Below are positions 24,501-32,777 of a stretch of 64,000 nucleotides of DNA, one piece after another (the first letter of the stretch is position 1; every line of letters begins with the position of its first letter). The stretch is from Thermochromatium tepidum ATCC 43061 (lineage in GTDB: Bacteria; Pseudomonadota; Gammaproteobacteria; Chromatiales; Chromatiaceae). The stretch spans positions 288,501 through 352,500 of the forward strand of contig NZ_CP039268.1 of the NCBI RefSeq assembly GCF_009664085.1, read 5' to 3'. The notes beneath the pieces are model-generated. The model searched no databases, was not told where the DNA came from, and saw only the letters and a list, made by a program, of their open reading frames with translations. A program made the position numbers and the translations under genes.

Positions 24501-24973
24501 GATGCCAACTCCACCTCGGTAAGTTCATCCTGGCTTTCGGATCGACGTTCATCACGATCAGCGGATTCGACATTTTGGGACCACGCGACGATGGTCTCCG
24601 GTGGCAGCGGTGGATCGAAGATCTCCAAAGAGGCCATTTCGAGCAGTGCCGACACGATCTCCTCGTCATCGGGTGTGCTGAGGTGCGCCTCAAGCAGTGC
24701 CATGAGCTCGATAATCTGGATAGCGGCCATCTCATCGCCGCGCGCAGCCCGCTCGGGGAGTGCACCGATATTGGCTTCCAGGAACTCCAGAAACTCGCAC
24801 AGATAGGGTTTGGATTCCAGCAACGGCCAAAGATCGGCCAAACATTCGCTGAACGCGGCGACCGCCGCTAATTGTTCCTCGGGGTCGGCCGTCGAATCGC
24901 CCGCCGTCCGAACGGCCTGCTGCAAACTAGGCAGGGTGGCAGAAAAGAGCTCACTCAAACCGACTTGGCTCAT
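21572..24973 (-). CDS. ChpA/PilL-type hybrid CheA histidine kinase with receiver
   Basis: The 1133-residue cytoplasmic kinase has a long degenerate Hpt-like N-terminal region (1-350). A true Hpt follows with H402 in QRWAHTIKGSANICG, then a dimerisation region (540-680) and a CheA-type ATPase: N box HLVRNAIDHGIEL near 725, G1 CSDDGRGLD near 768, G2 GRGVGMDVV near 820. A CheW-like domain spans about 860-990. The receiver has D1016/D1017, phospho-acceptor D1062 (VDMEMPRMNG) and K1114 (VKPY). This is the architecture of ChpA/PilL that controls type IV pili, but with one clear Hpt rather than several. It would phosphorylate the PilG- and PilH-like regulators. Confidence 0.92.
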   Translation of the reverse strand: MSQVGLSELFSATLPSLQQAVRTAGDSTADPEEQLAAVAAFSECLADLWPLLESKPYLCEFLEFLEANIGALPERAARGDEMAAIQIIELMALLEAHLSTPDDEEIVSALLEMASLEIFDPPLPPETIVAWSQNVESADRDERRSESQDELTEVELASGVDNVFIEESTSTAVVTAETEDEHTPKLSAEASELLAILAMAISEGQEEFLTRIAEMAATSDADARTFAAQSCQEILNRFATASAQAGLVAFSTLCASLGFQIAAMSAEAKWPAELIDALMQLPQRMLAYLERPLDVDICCGLVEILQKPHWIDPLSTANAESLAYKLKEDPLLLEADSGPSHPVAIEDKDLSLAPAADIDPIVLASFRREGPDLAFKLVNVIQSLVTGGGDEETLHQAQRWAHTIKGSANICGVNAIAVLSHYLEDLLEFLTIQGLRPSQALGDTLAAGADTLALMFDMFNGVETSDPDRLRGVMQEVLDWANRIDREGADALLPAAEGAKPWSPPRTESPVDTEIPVAPSPPKSQDEPIEREDTYLQVSTRTMDDLLRFVGELSVALSRAEEQLSRARLLLSESGEIAHRTLLQIAELDNLVDLRGLGLQSNTYSRSPSAFDPLELEQYNEMYEVTRWINEGVSDTYELGRTLNSTLHELGEAIQHQARLQRLIRRLAMETRLVQVDSIVPRLQRAVRQTCRATGKEAELHVMGSETQVDGEVLDRIMPALMHLVRNAIDHGIELPDQREQLGKPRVGRIEIRFAPAGDQIVVTCSDDGRGLDLERIRAKAISAGLLAASAMPTDQELMLLTLQPGFSTREVVTQISGRGVGMDVVATIVHTLNGTLAIESQPGAGYRIQLRLPASRLTLYCLLLRHGDHLLAVPANEVRSALLIEEGECVETPEGWQFCHEGHWYPLRQLDPLFGRSPGTPERRGRSVLILSSDRADQAILIDALLEGRELVVMKPGSTVPKVPGLMAVSVLGDGTVVPILDMRTILRVVESGDLKMVSWHEEADFTKPLPTVLVVDDSISMRRLLSQLVIDAGYRALTASNGMDALQILGRERVDLLLVDMEMPRMNGLELSAHLRSQPDTQTLPIGMITSRSSEKHQHQAAQVGIDRYFVKPYRDDDVIEFIQQKLAKVS

Positions 24974-25058
24974 GGTCGCACCCAGTCGCCTGGATCAGGC
25001 GCGATCGTCGCTGTCGATCGGTTCGTTGGCATAGGGGACAGACATCGATTCCCTAAGA

Positions 25059-26872
25059 CTAAGCCAGAATCGATCGGATCGGTTCGGACGGCCCGGGGAG
25101 ACGAAACAATTGAATCGTTTCGAGTAATTCTCTCGAATAGTTAACCAGGTTGCTTGTCACCTGTGTCTGGTGAGTGATCTGATCCATAGTCTCGAGGGTA
25201 CTTGCGCGCATCGACTCGACCCGTTCTATCAAGGCGCGGTTTGAGTCGACCTGTGACCGAGCGCGCTCGTCGATACCCGCCACTGTCTCGGCCAAGCTAG
25301 CAACCGTCTGCTGGGTCTCGAGCATGAGGGCGCCTGCACCTTCGATGGTGTGGGATTCGTTGGTCACGGCTTCGGTCGCCTGGTTCACAGTCTGCACGCT
25401 GTCCTGGGTCTCGATCTGAATGTTGGCGATCAGCGTCTCGATCTGGGTGGTCGCGTTGCGCGAGCTATCGGCGAGTCGCTGCACCTCTTGGGCCACCACG
25501 GCAAAACCACGTCCAGCTTCGCCGGCGGTCGCCGCTTGCATCGCCGCATTGATCGCCAGAACATGGGTTCGCTCGGAAAAACTTTTGATGATGTCGACGA
25601 TGCCGCCGATCTCTTGTGAGCGCTCACCGAGACGCTTGATGCGCTTACCCGTTTCCTGGATAGCGGAGCGAATCTGGCTCATACCCTCGACGGCTTGCTT
25701 AACGGATGCCAGAGCCCGATTGGTCAAGTCCGTAGCCGTCGCAGCCTCTTCGCGACAGAAGCGGGCCAGTTCGGCGATTCCCTCGACAGCCTCGACAGCC
25801 ATCATGAGGCCGCTCGTAGTACGCTCGATCTGAATGCGTTCGGCATCGGCGACCTCAGCGACCCGTTCCCCCTGGGACTGGACTTGAAGCGAGGATTGGC
25901 CGACGCGCTCGGCAATCTCGCGGACCTGGACCAGGACACGCGCGCTTTCGGAGGTGATCTGGTTGAGTGCATCGCGCAGAGGACCCGTGATGTCCTCTTT
26001 GACCGGGACCCTAATCGTTAGATCGCGTGTCTGACTGATCTCGTTGCCGATCTGTAGCATCTCGATGATCGAATCGTTTAATGCCTCGTTCTGACGCTCG
26101 AGGAAGTCGATGCCACGATTGAAGGCTGCGACTGTGCGTCCGAGCTCGTCGTCTGCGCCAGGTGCAAGGCGCTCGGAGAAGTCACGGCGCCGTTCCATAC
26201 CCGCGAGCGCGTTGCGGATGCGCTCGGCTGGCTTCAGGATGAAACGCCTGGATAGACCCGAGATTGTGAGGTAGATGACGAAACCGGCGATCAAGGCACT
26301 TAACAGCAAGAGTCCGATCACCAGGGCCATGGTGCCTTCGCGTTGCGACTGGGTATCGGCTAGTGTCGCGGCGAGACGTTTGTCTAGAAATGCTCAGCGG
26401 CAGATTGGAAACCATGCGCCAAAGTGATGATCACGTGACCCAGTACTTGGCCGTCGCGCTCGATTGGGAACTCCCGGAAGGTTTCCGACGACTCGCGCAT
26501 CTTATTATTACCCAGGCGATTCGTGCCATCAGGATTACGGAGGCTAACGGCAGCGATCTCGGGATCGCGTTCCACCAGTGCGATCAGCTCAATCAGGCGG
26601 CGCTCAGTCTCCGCGTTCCGCGCCTGGGCAGCGAGTTCTGCGAGCAGGGCACCAGCGATTTCGAGTGAACGCACAGTTTTTTCTCGCAATACGCCGGCGA
26701 GCGGTGTGTTGGTTTCTGTCCGCAGCTCTTGTTCTAATTGTTGGCGCTCTAGATAGATTTCATTCAAGCCCCAGAGGATGGCACCGGAAACACCCAGTAA
26801 AACGAATAATACGAGTGCTGTGGTCGCCATCGTGAGTTTGGCAGAAATCGTGAGATCTGCAACTTTCATCAT
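25059..26872 (-). pseudogene. PilJ-type methyl-accepting receptor, one-base frameshift
   Basis: ATG 26872 starts an N-terminal half with TM1 (KLTMATTALVLFVLLGVSGAI) and a periplasmic domain, ending HGFQSAAEHF then TAG. One base out of frame, the sequence goes on LDKRLAATLADTQ, TM2 (MALVIGLLLLSALIAGFVIYL), HAMP, and a signalling domain with the conserved hairpin LAINAAMQAATAGEAGRGFAVVAQEV. Adding one base near 26386 (TTCTAG to TTCCTAG) restores 604 codons. Either the receptor is broken in this strain, or the base is a sequencing error. Its start overlaps the CheW gene by 4 bases. As PilJ-like transducer it is the natural partner of the rhodopsin and ChpA. Confidence 0.85.
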
Positions 26873-27438
26873 TCACCACACAAAGGATCGTTTGCACCAA
26901 ACAGAAGCGCCTGTTTGGCGAGTATCTCCAGAAGTTCGGTAAAATCAACCTCGACAAAGAACGTCCCTTCAAACCGAATACCGCGGCAATCAAAGTCTTC
27001 TGGAAAGTGACGCATTGGATAGAGAGGGACGAAGTGCGCCTCCTTCGGAATCCTGATCGACCGAATCTCATCGATACAAAGTCCGGTGCGTGCCTCGCGC
27101 TGGCCAAGTATGAGGAAATAACGGCCGTCACCCTGACCCCGTTCTTCCTCGATCATCGCTCCTAGGTCATAGACGGGAACTAAATCTCCACGATGATTTG
27201 TGAGACCCAAGCACCAGATCTGAGTAAAGGGGAGACGACTGCATGTTTGCCGCGGAATGACCTCAGCCTGACGGTCCAGTGGAACGAGAAACCACCAGGC
27301 TCCGATACGACAAGCATAGCGTGACTCGCCTGATTCCTGATTGGCATCCTCGACATCGAGTGAACCGAAGAACCTGCTCCCGCCGACCTCGTCCACGTCG
27401 ATCGGCTTCTGGAGTGTGTCTCGTCCCAGCGTGCTCAT
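26869..27438 (-). CDS. CheW-domain adaptor, PilI-like
   Basis: The 189-residue protein has a 35-40 residue N-terminal extension followed by a CheW fold: RYACRIGAWWFLVPL, CLGLTNHRGDLVPVYDLG near residue 85 and FILGQREARTGLCIDEI near residue 115. CheW/PilI proteins couple the receptor array to the CheA-type kinase. The position between the PilH-like regulator (4-base overlap) and the PilJ-like receptor (4-base overlap) reproduces pilGHIJ-chpA gene order. Confidence 0.85.
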   Translation of the reverse strand: MSTLGRDTLQKPIDVDEVGGSRFFGSLDVEDANQESGESRYACRIGAWWFLVPLDRQAEVIPRQTCSRLPFTQIWCLGLTNHRGDLVPVYDLGAMIEEERGQGDGRYFLILGQREARTGLCIDEIRSIRIPKEAHFVPLYPMRHFPEDFDCRGIRFEGTFFVEVDFTELLEILAKQALLFGANDPLCGE

Positions 27439-27812
27439 GGATGAGAGCGTCTGGAGAGAAGTGAGTCGATATGGGCCAAAATCGCTTCGGCGCTCGCCGG
27501 TTTGACGACGTACCCCTTAGCACCTTGAAGTTGCGCCCACATCTTATCTGCCTTTTGATTTTTGCTGCTGACGACCACTACGGGGACATGCGTGGTCTTG
27601 GGATCCTCTCGCAGTGAACGCATGGCGTGATAACCGTCCCCGTCCTCCATGACAATGTCCATGAAGACCAGATCCGGCGGGTCGCGGCGAGCCATGTCCA
27701 CGGCTTCATGCCCGGAAGCGGCCACTAACACCGAGTGCCCCGCCTTTTGGAGCAGATCACGTAGATAATCACGATCGGTCGCAGAATCCTCGACAACCAA
27801 CACTTTAGCCAT
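27435..27812 (-). CDS. Single-domain response regulator, PilH-like
   Basis: The 125-residue protein is one receiver domain: acidic pocket E8/D9 (VVEDS), phospho-acceptor D52 (FMDIVMEDGDG), S82/S83 at the switch position and K104 (VVKPAS). In Pil-Chp systems PilH governs pilus retraction or drains phosphate from the kinase. It starts 22 bases after the PilG-like gene and overlaps the CheW gene. Confidence 0.9.
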   Translation of the reverse strand: MAKVLVVEDSATDRDYLRDLLQKAGHSVLVAASGHEAVDMARRDPPDLVFMDIVMEDGDGYHAMRSLREDPKTTHVPVVVVSSKNQKADKMWAQLQGAKGYVVKPASAEAILAHIDSLLSRRSHP

Positions 27813-27834
27813 TCCTAAGTCCTCGCTTGAATTC

Positions 27835-28653
27835 TCAAGACAGGAAGCGCCGTAGCGTCTGCTCCAAGCCGTCCATCGTTAGTGGTTTAGTGAGATAGGC
27901 ATCGGCCGAGGCGAGTGCCCCTTTGAGCTTGTCGATCCTGGACGATTTGCTGGTCAAAATCACTACAGGTGATTTTATACGAAAATCGCGTTTCAAATGG
28001 CGTGCAACGTCATAACCGCTGATACCGGGTAGCATTACATCGAGAAAGATCAGATCATAGCTCTGCTGGCCTGCCTTCATCAGACCCTCTTCACCACTCA
28101 CAGCGAAATCGACCACATATCCCTTCTTGGTGAGCTTCAATTCAATCAACTTGCGCACTGACTCGCTGTCATCTACGACTAGGATGCGCTTGCGCGAACC
28201 GGAAAACAATGGGGGAATTGGTTTAGAAATTGTATCGGACTTGGTCAGGATTACGTTATCGTGGATGACGAGATCCGGCGTGAAATTGTAGACTTCGCTC
28301 ACCAGATCGTCGAGCGTCTTGAGGATACGGCTGGCAAGGATTGGTCTTTTGAAGAAGATCTGCTTTCGTCCGTTATAAAACTCCGCAGAAGTCTCTGAGA
28401 TTCCAATTCGAATCACTGGTAAGTCATGGTCGCCAAGGTCCTGACACAGGGCTGCCCACTCCCGCGCGCCGGCGGCGAGATCCTCGTTCACCATGTAGAG
28501 ATGCGGGCGCCCCTGGCCTTGTTCCCAGAGTTGATAACGTTGGGGACGGATCTGCGACAAACTAAACGCCCGACCAAGCACCTTGCGTTCATTATCGGAA
28601 AAGCCACACAAGGCCACTATGAACGTTCTACTTGTCACATCCCGGCCGCTCAT
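27835..28653 (-). CDS. PilG-like response regulator with N-terminal extension
   Basis: The 272-residue protein ends in a receiver domain: D161/D162 (LVVDDSES), phospho-acceptor D205 (FLDVMLPGISG), T234 and K256 (LTKPLT). It is preceded by about 150 residues that could be a degenerate receiver (FIVALCGFSDNERKVLGRAF..., FFKRPILASRIL). Classical PilG is only about 135 residues. The ATG at 28653 lies inside a decayed transposase fragment, so the native start may be GTG 28638 (VTSRTFIVALCGF). It is the first gene of the chemosensory-rhodopsin operon. The promoter is not obvious. Confidence 0.8.
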   Translation of the reverse strand: MSGRDVTSRTFIVALCGFSDNERKVLGRAFSLSQIRPQRYQLWEQGQGRPHLYMVNEDLAAGAREWAALCQDLGDHDLPVIRIGISETSAEFYNGRKQIFFKRPILASRILKTLDDLVSEVYNFTPDLVIHDNVILTKSDTISKPIPPLFSGSRKRILVVDDSESVRKLIELKLTKKGYVVDFAVSGEEGLMKAGQQSYDLIFLDVMLPGISGYDVARHLKRDFRIKSPVVILTSKSSRIDKLKGALASADAYLTKPLTMDGLEQTLRRFLS

Positions 28654-28770
28654 GGGGTCTTCGATGAAACAACTCGAGGTTGGAATTGAACCATTGTTTC
28701 AGGGCCTGGAAAGGAGATTTGCCACCCAAGGCCATGGCTTTGAAGGTCATGATTTGTAACCGGACGAAGG
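28628..28770 (-). pseudogene. C-terminal fragment of an integrase-core (IS481/IS3-like) transposase
   Basis: In the frame ending TAG at 28628 the sequence reads KAMALGGKSPFQALKQWF and then ELFHRRPHERPGCDK. These two segments are the usual tail of rve-type transposases of the ALxGKTPxQALKxW...PGCD kind. Nothing upstream of about 28770 can be joined to it. The fragment overlaps the first codons of the PilG-like gene, so an insertion has remodelled that operon's 5' end. Confidence 0.5.
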
Positions 28771-29176
28771 CTTTTCATTCCGTGCTCTCAGTCGGCTATC
28801 ACCGTGGTCGTGCGACCTGCAGGTTTCAGGTTAGCCCCAGACAATCCAGGGCATGGGCTAGATCACTTTTGCCTTCAAAGGCACATAGCCCAGATGGATC
28901 AAACCATGAGCATTCCCGAGCCACTGCAACACATTCGGGCCGCACTAAACGCGACGGCGCTCGTTTACATCGCCACCGGGCGGCTCATGTCATCGTTTTG
29001 TACTCGGCTTTCCTGAAATTCCCAGATCTTTAAATATACATACTAAGATAAAAAATGGTTACCAGATTTAGAAATGCTAGAACTGCATCACAGATTCAGA
29101 AAATTCATCAAGTGGATGTTCACAGTGGAACATTCTCGACCCTCGCCCGTCGCGGGAGACCAGCTGTATTCTCAGA
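28771..29176. other. Intergenic stretch upstream of the chemosensory operon
   Basis: No coding similarity is seen. The part at 29025-29060 (TTTAAATATACATACTAAGA) is unusually AT-rich for this genome and could hold the operon promoter or an insertion boundary. The META-domain gene ends at 29177 on the same strand. Confidence 0.35.
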
Positions 29177-30070
29177 TCAATTGGTGGCTATCGCCCGCAA
29201 GCGCACCAGGAGCGCACCCCTGGCATCCAGCAGGAGCAGATGCCCGTCCTCGATCCGATAGGCACTGACCCGCCCGAGCAGCCCGGCATAGGTCCGCGCC
29301 TGCTCGGCCCGGCCATCGGTGGCGGTACAGGCCATCTGGGTGGTGGCGATCGGCCCGAATGACAGCGAGGACGGCGTGCGCATAAAGCCGCTCAGATAGC
29401 GATTACAGCCGTCCGAGCCGCTGATCCGACCGCGCGGGTCGAAGCTCAGGTCGATCCTGGTGCCGGGAAGCGGGGGGCTCAGGATCCCCGGGGTCGCGGC
29501 CAGGGCCTCGACCACCCAGGTGCGTCCTTCTAGCGCCTGGGTCGGGTCCTCTGTTACACCCGTGGTCGCGCCGATCCGGGTGAAGCTCAGCACGGTCTCG
29601 CCCCGATCATCGGTCAGTTCCAGACGATCCACCCCCTGGCGGTAACCTGTTACCCTTTGGAGCGCCTTGAAGATCACCGTTTCCTGCTTCATCAAGGGCT
29701 CGGGACAGGCCATGCGGGTCGCGGCCAGGCCATCGCCGAGACGCAAGGTGTCACCCTCAACCGCATAGCCACCTTGAACCCGATTGCAGCCGGTGCTGCC
29801 CGAGAACCGACCGGCCTCGAAGCGAAACTCGGTCGGGCGCGAGCGGGGCGTGACACTGATGATTGGACCTGATTCGTCTCGGTAGGCCGTTAGACGCCAA
29901 TCGATGCCCTCGAATGGAACCTGAGCCTGCGCCTCCTCGGGATTGGGTTCCCGCTGGTCAGAGGTAGATGGGGCGGGTGCGGACGCGGGGGCCTCGGTCT
30001 GGGCCTGAAGCGTCCCTGTCAACATCAACAGCAATCCACAGACCACGAGTGTACGTAAGGGGACAGACAT
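29177..30070 (-). CDS. Secreted protein with two META (DUF306) domains
   Basis: The 297-residue protein has a signal peptide (MSVPLRTLVVCGLLLMLTG, then LQAQ) and a Pro/Ala/Ser linker. Two META domains follow: FEAGRFSGSTGCNRVQGGY with MACPEPLMKQE (near 80-150), and FDPRGRISGSDGCNRYLSG with QMACTATDGRAEQ (near 195-260). Each has the paired cysteines typical of HslJ-like domains. A periplasmic or outer-membrane role in stress resistance is known for HslJ, but this protein's job is unknown. ATG 30070 starts the signal peptide cleanly. The in-frame ATG 30094 adds eight residues ahead of it. Confidence 0.85.
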   Translation of the reverse strand: MSVPLRTLVVCGLLLMLTGTLQAQTEAPASAPAPSTSDQREPNPEEAQAQVPFEGIDWRLTAYRDESGPIISVTPRSRPTEFRFEAGRFSGSTGCNRVQGGYAVEGDTLRLGDGLAATRMACPEPLMKQETVIFKALQRVTGYRQGVDRLELTDDRGETVLSFTRIGATTGVTEDPTQALEGRTWVVEALAATPGILSPPLPGTRIDLSFDPRGRISGSDGCNRYLSGFMRTPSSLSFGPIATTQMACTATDGRAEQARTYAGLLGRVSAYRIEDGHLLLLDARGALLVRLRAIATN

Positions 30071-30240
30071 GTTTAGGCTTCCGCATTTTGGCATTGCGAC
30101 AAAATCTCGGTCCAGGTCTCGGGCAGCGACCCTATATAATCCCGGATTCTCTATGCCCTAAACGACATAGGCAAGAGGCGCGCCGGCCAGGGGCTGTTGT
30201 TCAATCGAGAGATGGCGAGAAACTCGTCGAGGCGATCCGA

Positions 30241-31365
30241 ATGCAATTCATCGACCTAAAGACCCAGTACGCACGCATCGAACCTGAGCTGAAGGTCCGC
30301 ATCCAGGCGGTGCTCGAACATGGTCAGTTCATCCTGGGACCAGAGGTCCAGGAACTGGAGGCGCGTCTGGCCGAGTTCGTCGGGGTGCGTCACTGTATCG
30401 GGATGTCGAGCGGCACAGATGCGCTGCTTGCAGCCATGATGGCGCTCGAGATCGGTCGCGGCGATGAGGTCATCACCACGCCTTTCACCTTCATCGCCAC
30501 CGCCGAGACGATCGCCCTCTTGGGTGCGCGTCCGGTGTTTGTCGACATCGATCCAGTCACCTACAACCTCGACCCGGCCAAGATCGAGGCGGCCATCACC
30601 GGGCGCACCCGCGCCATCCTACCGGTCTCGCTCTATGGTCAGTGCGCCGACATGGACGCCATCAATGCCATCGCGGCTCGTCATCGGCTGCCGGTGATCG
30701 AGGACGCGGCCCAGAGCTTTGGCGCTAGCTACCGCGGTCGCCGCTCCTGCGCCCTGTCACGGATTGGCTGCACCTCGTTTTTCCCGGCCAAGCCGCTCGG
30801 CGCCTATGGCGACGCCGGCGCCTGTTTCACTGACGACGACGCACTCGCCCAGGCCCTGCGTGAGATCCGCAATCATGGTCAGGATCGGCGCTATCACCAT
30901 CTGCGTTTGGGGCTAAACGCGCGTCTGGACACCCTGCAGGCGGCCATCCTGCTTGCCAAGATGGAGATCTTTCCCGAGGAGGTCGAGTCCCGCGCCCGTA
31001 TCGGCGCGCGCTATACCGAACTGTTCCAGGCGCGCGGCGCGCTCGGCACGGATGTCGGCGGCGCCCCGGTGCTCACGCCCTATGTCCATCCGCACAATCT
31101 TTCGGTCTATGCCCAATACACCCTCCAGGTTGAAGATCGTGAGGCGGTCGCCGCCAAGCTCGGCGAACAGGGAATACCGACGGCCGTCCATTACCCGATC
31201 CCGGTCAGCGAGCAGCCGGTGTTCCATGGCGGTCTGCTGGGCGCGGACTATCCGGTCAGTGCCGCCGTCGCTCGCCGGGTGCTGAGTCTGCCGATGCATC
31301 CCTATCTGGACGAGGCGACCCAGGAGCGGATCGTCGCCGCGGTGGCCAAGGCCGCCGGACTCTAG
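30241..31365 (+). CDS. DegT/DnrJ/EryC1/StrS family sugar aminotransferase
   Basis: This PLP-dependent aminotransferase of 374 residues amidates a keto-sugar nucleotide for surface polysaccharide. It starts MQFIDLKTQYARIEPEL, close to WbpE-type enzymes. Other motifs are SSGTDALLAAMMAL (PLP phosphate), TPFTFIATAETI, EDAAQSFGASYRGR, the catalytic lysine in FFPAKPLGAYGDAG near residue 184 and LRLGLNARLDTLQAA. The best guess is a UDP-2-acetamido-3-oxo-glucuronate or related aminotransferase, but specificity cannot be read. No partner genes (wbpA, wbpB, wbpD) adjoin. Confidence 0.9.
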   Translation: MQFIDLKTQYARIEPELKVRIQAVLEHGQFILGPEVQELEARLAEFVGVRHCIGMSSGTDALLAAMMALEIGRGDEVITTPFTFIATAETIALLGARPVFVDIDPVTYNLDPAKIEAAITGRTRAILPVSLYGQCADMDAINAIAARHRLPVIEDAAQSFGASYRGRRSCALSRIGCTSFFPAKPLGAYGDAGACFTDDDALAQALREIRNHGQDRRYHHLRLGLNARLDTLQAAILLAKMEIFPEEVESRARIGARYTELFQARGALGTDVGGAPVLTPYVHPHNLSVYAQYTLQVEDREAVAAKLGEQGIPTAVHYPIPVSEQPVFHGGLLGADYPVSAAVARRVLSLPMHPYLDEATQERIVAAVAKAAGL

Positions 31366-31447
31366 CCAACTGCACCGGGCGTACAGGACGCCGAACCAGA
31401 CCCTGAAACCACGCCGAAGCCCCCTCGCCTTTGGAGATGCCCCAGAC

Positions 31448-32758
31448 ATGATGCCTAGGCCACCCGATTGCAGTCCATCCGCCACCGACCCCCAGGTCAG
31501 AGGCGAGCGTGTATTGCTGATCGACGACAGCCAGGCGATCAACCAGCTACTGCGCGCGCGTTGCGAGGATCTGGCCGGCGTCGAGTCCGAGAGCGCCGGT
31601 TCGCTGGCCGAGGCCAAGGCGCTCTTGGCTCAGGACCCAGGACGGTTCTTCGCGGCCGTGGTCGATCTCAATCTCCCGGATTCATCCGAGGGCGAGGCGA
31701 TCGATCTGGTCCAGGCGCATGGCATCCCGGCGATCGTGCTCACGGCCCACTTCGATGAGGCGCTCCGTGAGCGCATCCTGGCCAAGGAGGTGATCGATTG
31801 TCTGCTCAAGACCAGCCCGCACGAGATCGACCATGTGGCGAGCCTGGTGCGGCGCATCCATCGCAATCAGAACGTCAAGGTGCTGGCGGTCGATGATTCG
31901 CGCGCCTTTCTCAGCTATCTGGTCAAGCTGCTGCAACTGCACCGGTTCAGGGTGTTTGGGGCCGAAACTGGACGCAAGGCGCTGGAGATCCTGAACGCGG
32001 AGCCTGGGATCGATCTGGTCATCACAGATTACAATATGCCCGAGATGGATGGGATTGCGCTCATCACCGCGCTGCGTCAGCAGCGTCCACGCTCGGATCT
32101 CGCCATCATCGGTCTGTCCGAGGTGGGCGCTGCGACACTCCCGGTACGGCTGCTCAAGAGCGGCGCCAACGACTTTCTCCCTAAGCCGTTCTTGGTCGAG
32201 GAGTTTTATTGTCGTGTCATCCAGAACATCGAGCAGATCGAGCTGGTGCGCGCCATCCGCGAGTCTGCAGTCCGCGACTCGCTCACCGGACTCTACAACC
32301 GCCGCTATTTCTTCGAGATGGCCGAAAAGCTGCACGCCACGGCGCAGCGCCGTCAGATCACCCTGGCCGCCGTCATGCTCGACATCGACCATTTCAAACG
32401 GGTCAATGATACCTATGGTCACCTTGCCGGCGATCGGGTCATCAGATCGGTGGCGAACACCCTGGCCTGCGGGATACGTCAGGTCGATCTGCTCGGGCGC
32501 TATGGCGGAGAGGAGTTCTGTATCCTGCTGACTGGGTTCGACCGAGACCACCTGGCCGTGGTCCTAGAGCGACTGCGGTCTGCTGTCGAATCCACACCCA
32601 TCGCGCACGAGGGGCGGTCGATCTCGGTCACCATCAGCCTGGGTGCGACCCTGGTCCTGACCGAGGGGGTGCAGTCCATGCTCGATCGCGCCGATGCCTG
32701 TCTGTATCGTGCCAAGCACGAGGGGCGCAATCGGTTCGTGATCGAGACCGCGGAATGA
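31448..32758 (+). CDS. Diguanylate cyclase with two receiver domains
   Basis: The 436-residue protein has two receiver domains followed by GGDEF. REC1 reads LLIDDSQ, phosphosite VVDLNLPDS and LLKTSP. REC2 starts near 143 with LAVDDSR, phosphosite TDYNMPEMDG and LPKPF. The cyclase domain (about 270-436) has SLTGLYNRRYF, DIDHFKRVNDTYGH and an intact GRYGGEEF. An RQVD inhibitory site lies five residues before GGEEF. It should make cyclic di-GMP under control of a sensor kinase. This is the arrangement of PleD, although here both receivers look intact. GGAG lies 11 bases before the start. It stands alone. Confidence 0.93.
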   Translation: MMPRPPDCSPSATDPQVRGERVLLIDDSQAINQLLRARCEDLAGVESESAGSLAEAKALLAQDPGRFFAAVVDLNLPDSSEGEAIDLVQAHGIPAIVLTAHFDEALRERILAKEVIDCLLKTSPHEIDHVASLVRRIHRNQNVKVLAVDDSRAFLSYLVKLLQLHRFRVFGAETGRKALEILNAEPGIDLVITDYNMPEMDGIALITALRQQRPRSDLAIIGLSEVGAATLPVRLLKSGANDFLPKPFLVEEFYCRVIQNIEQIELVRAIRESAVRDSLTGLYNRRYFFEMAEKLHATAQRRQITLAAVMLDIDHFKRVNDTYGHLAGDRVIRSVANTLACGIRQVDLLGRYGGEEFCILLTGFDRDHLAVVLERLRSAVESTPIAHEGRSISVTISLGATLVLTEGVQSMLDRADACLYRAKHEGRNRFVIETAE

Positions 32759-32777
32759 TCGCCCCAGGCCAGGGACG

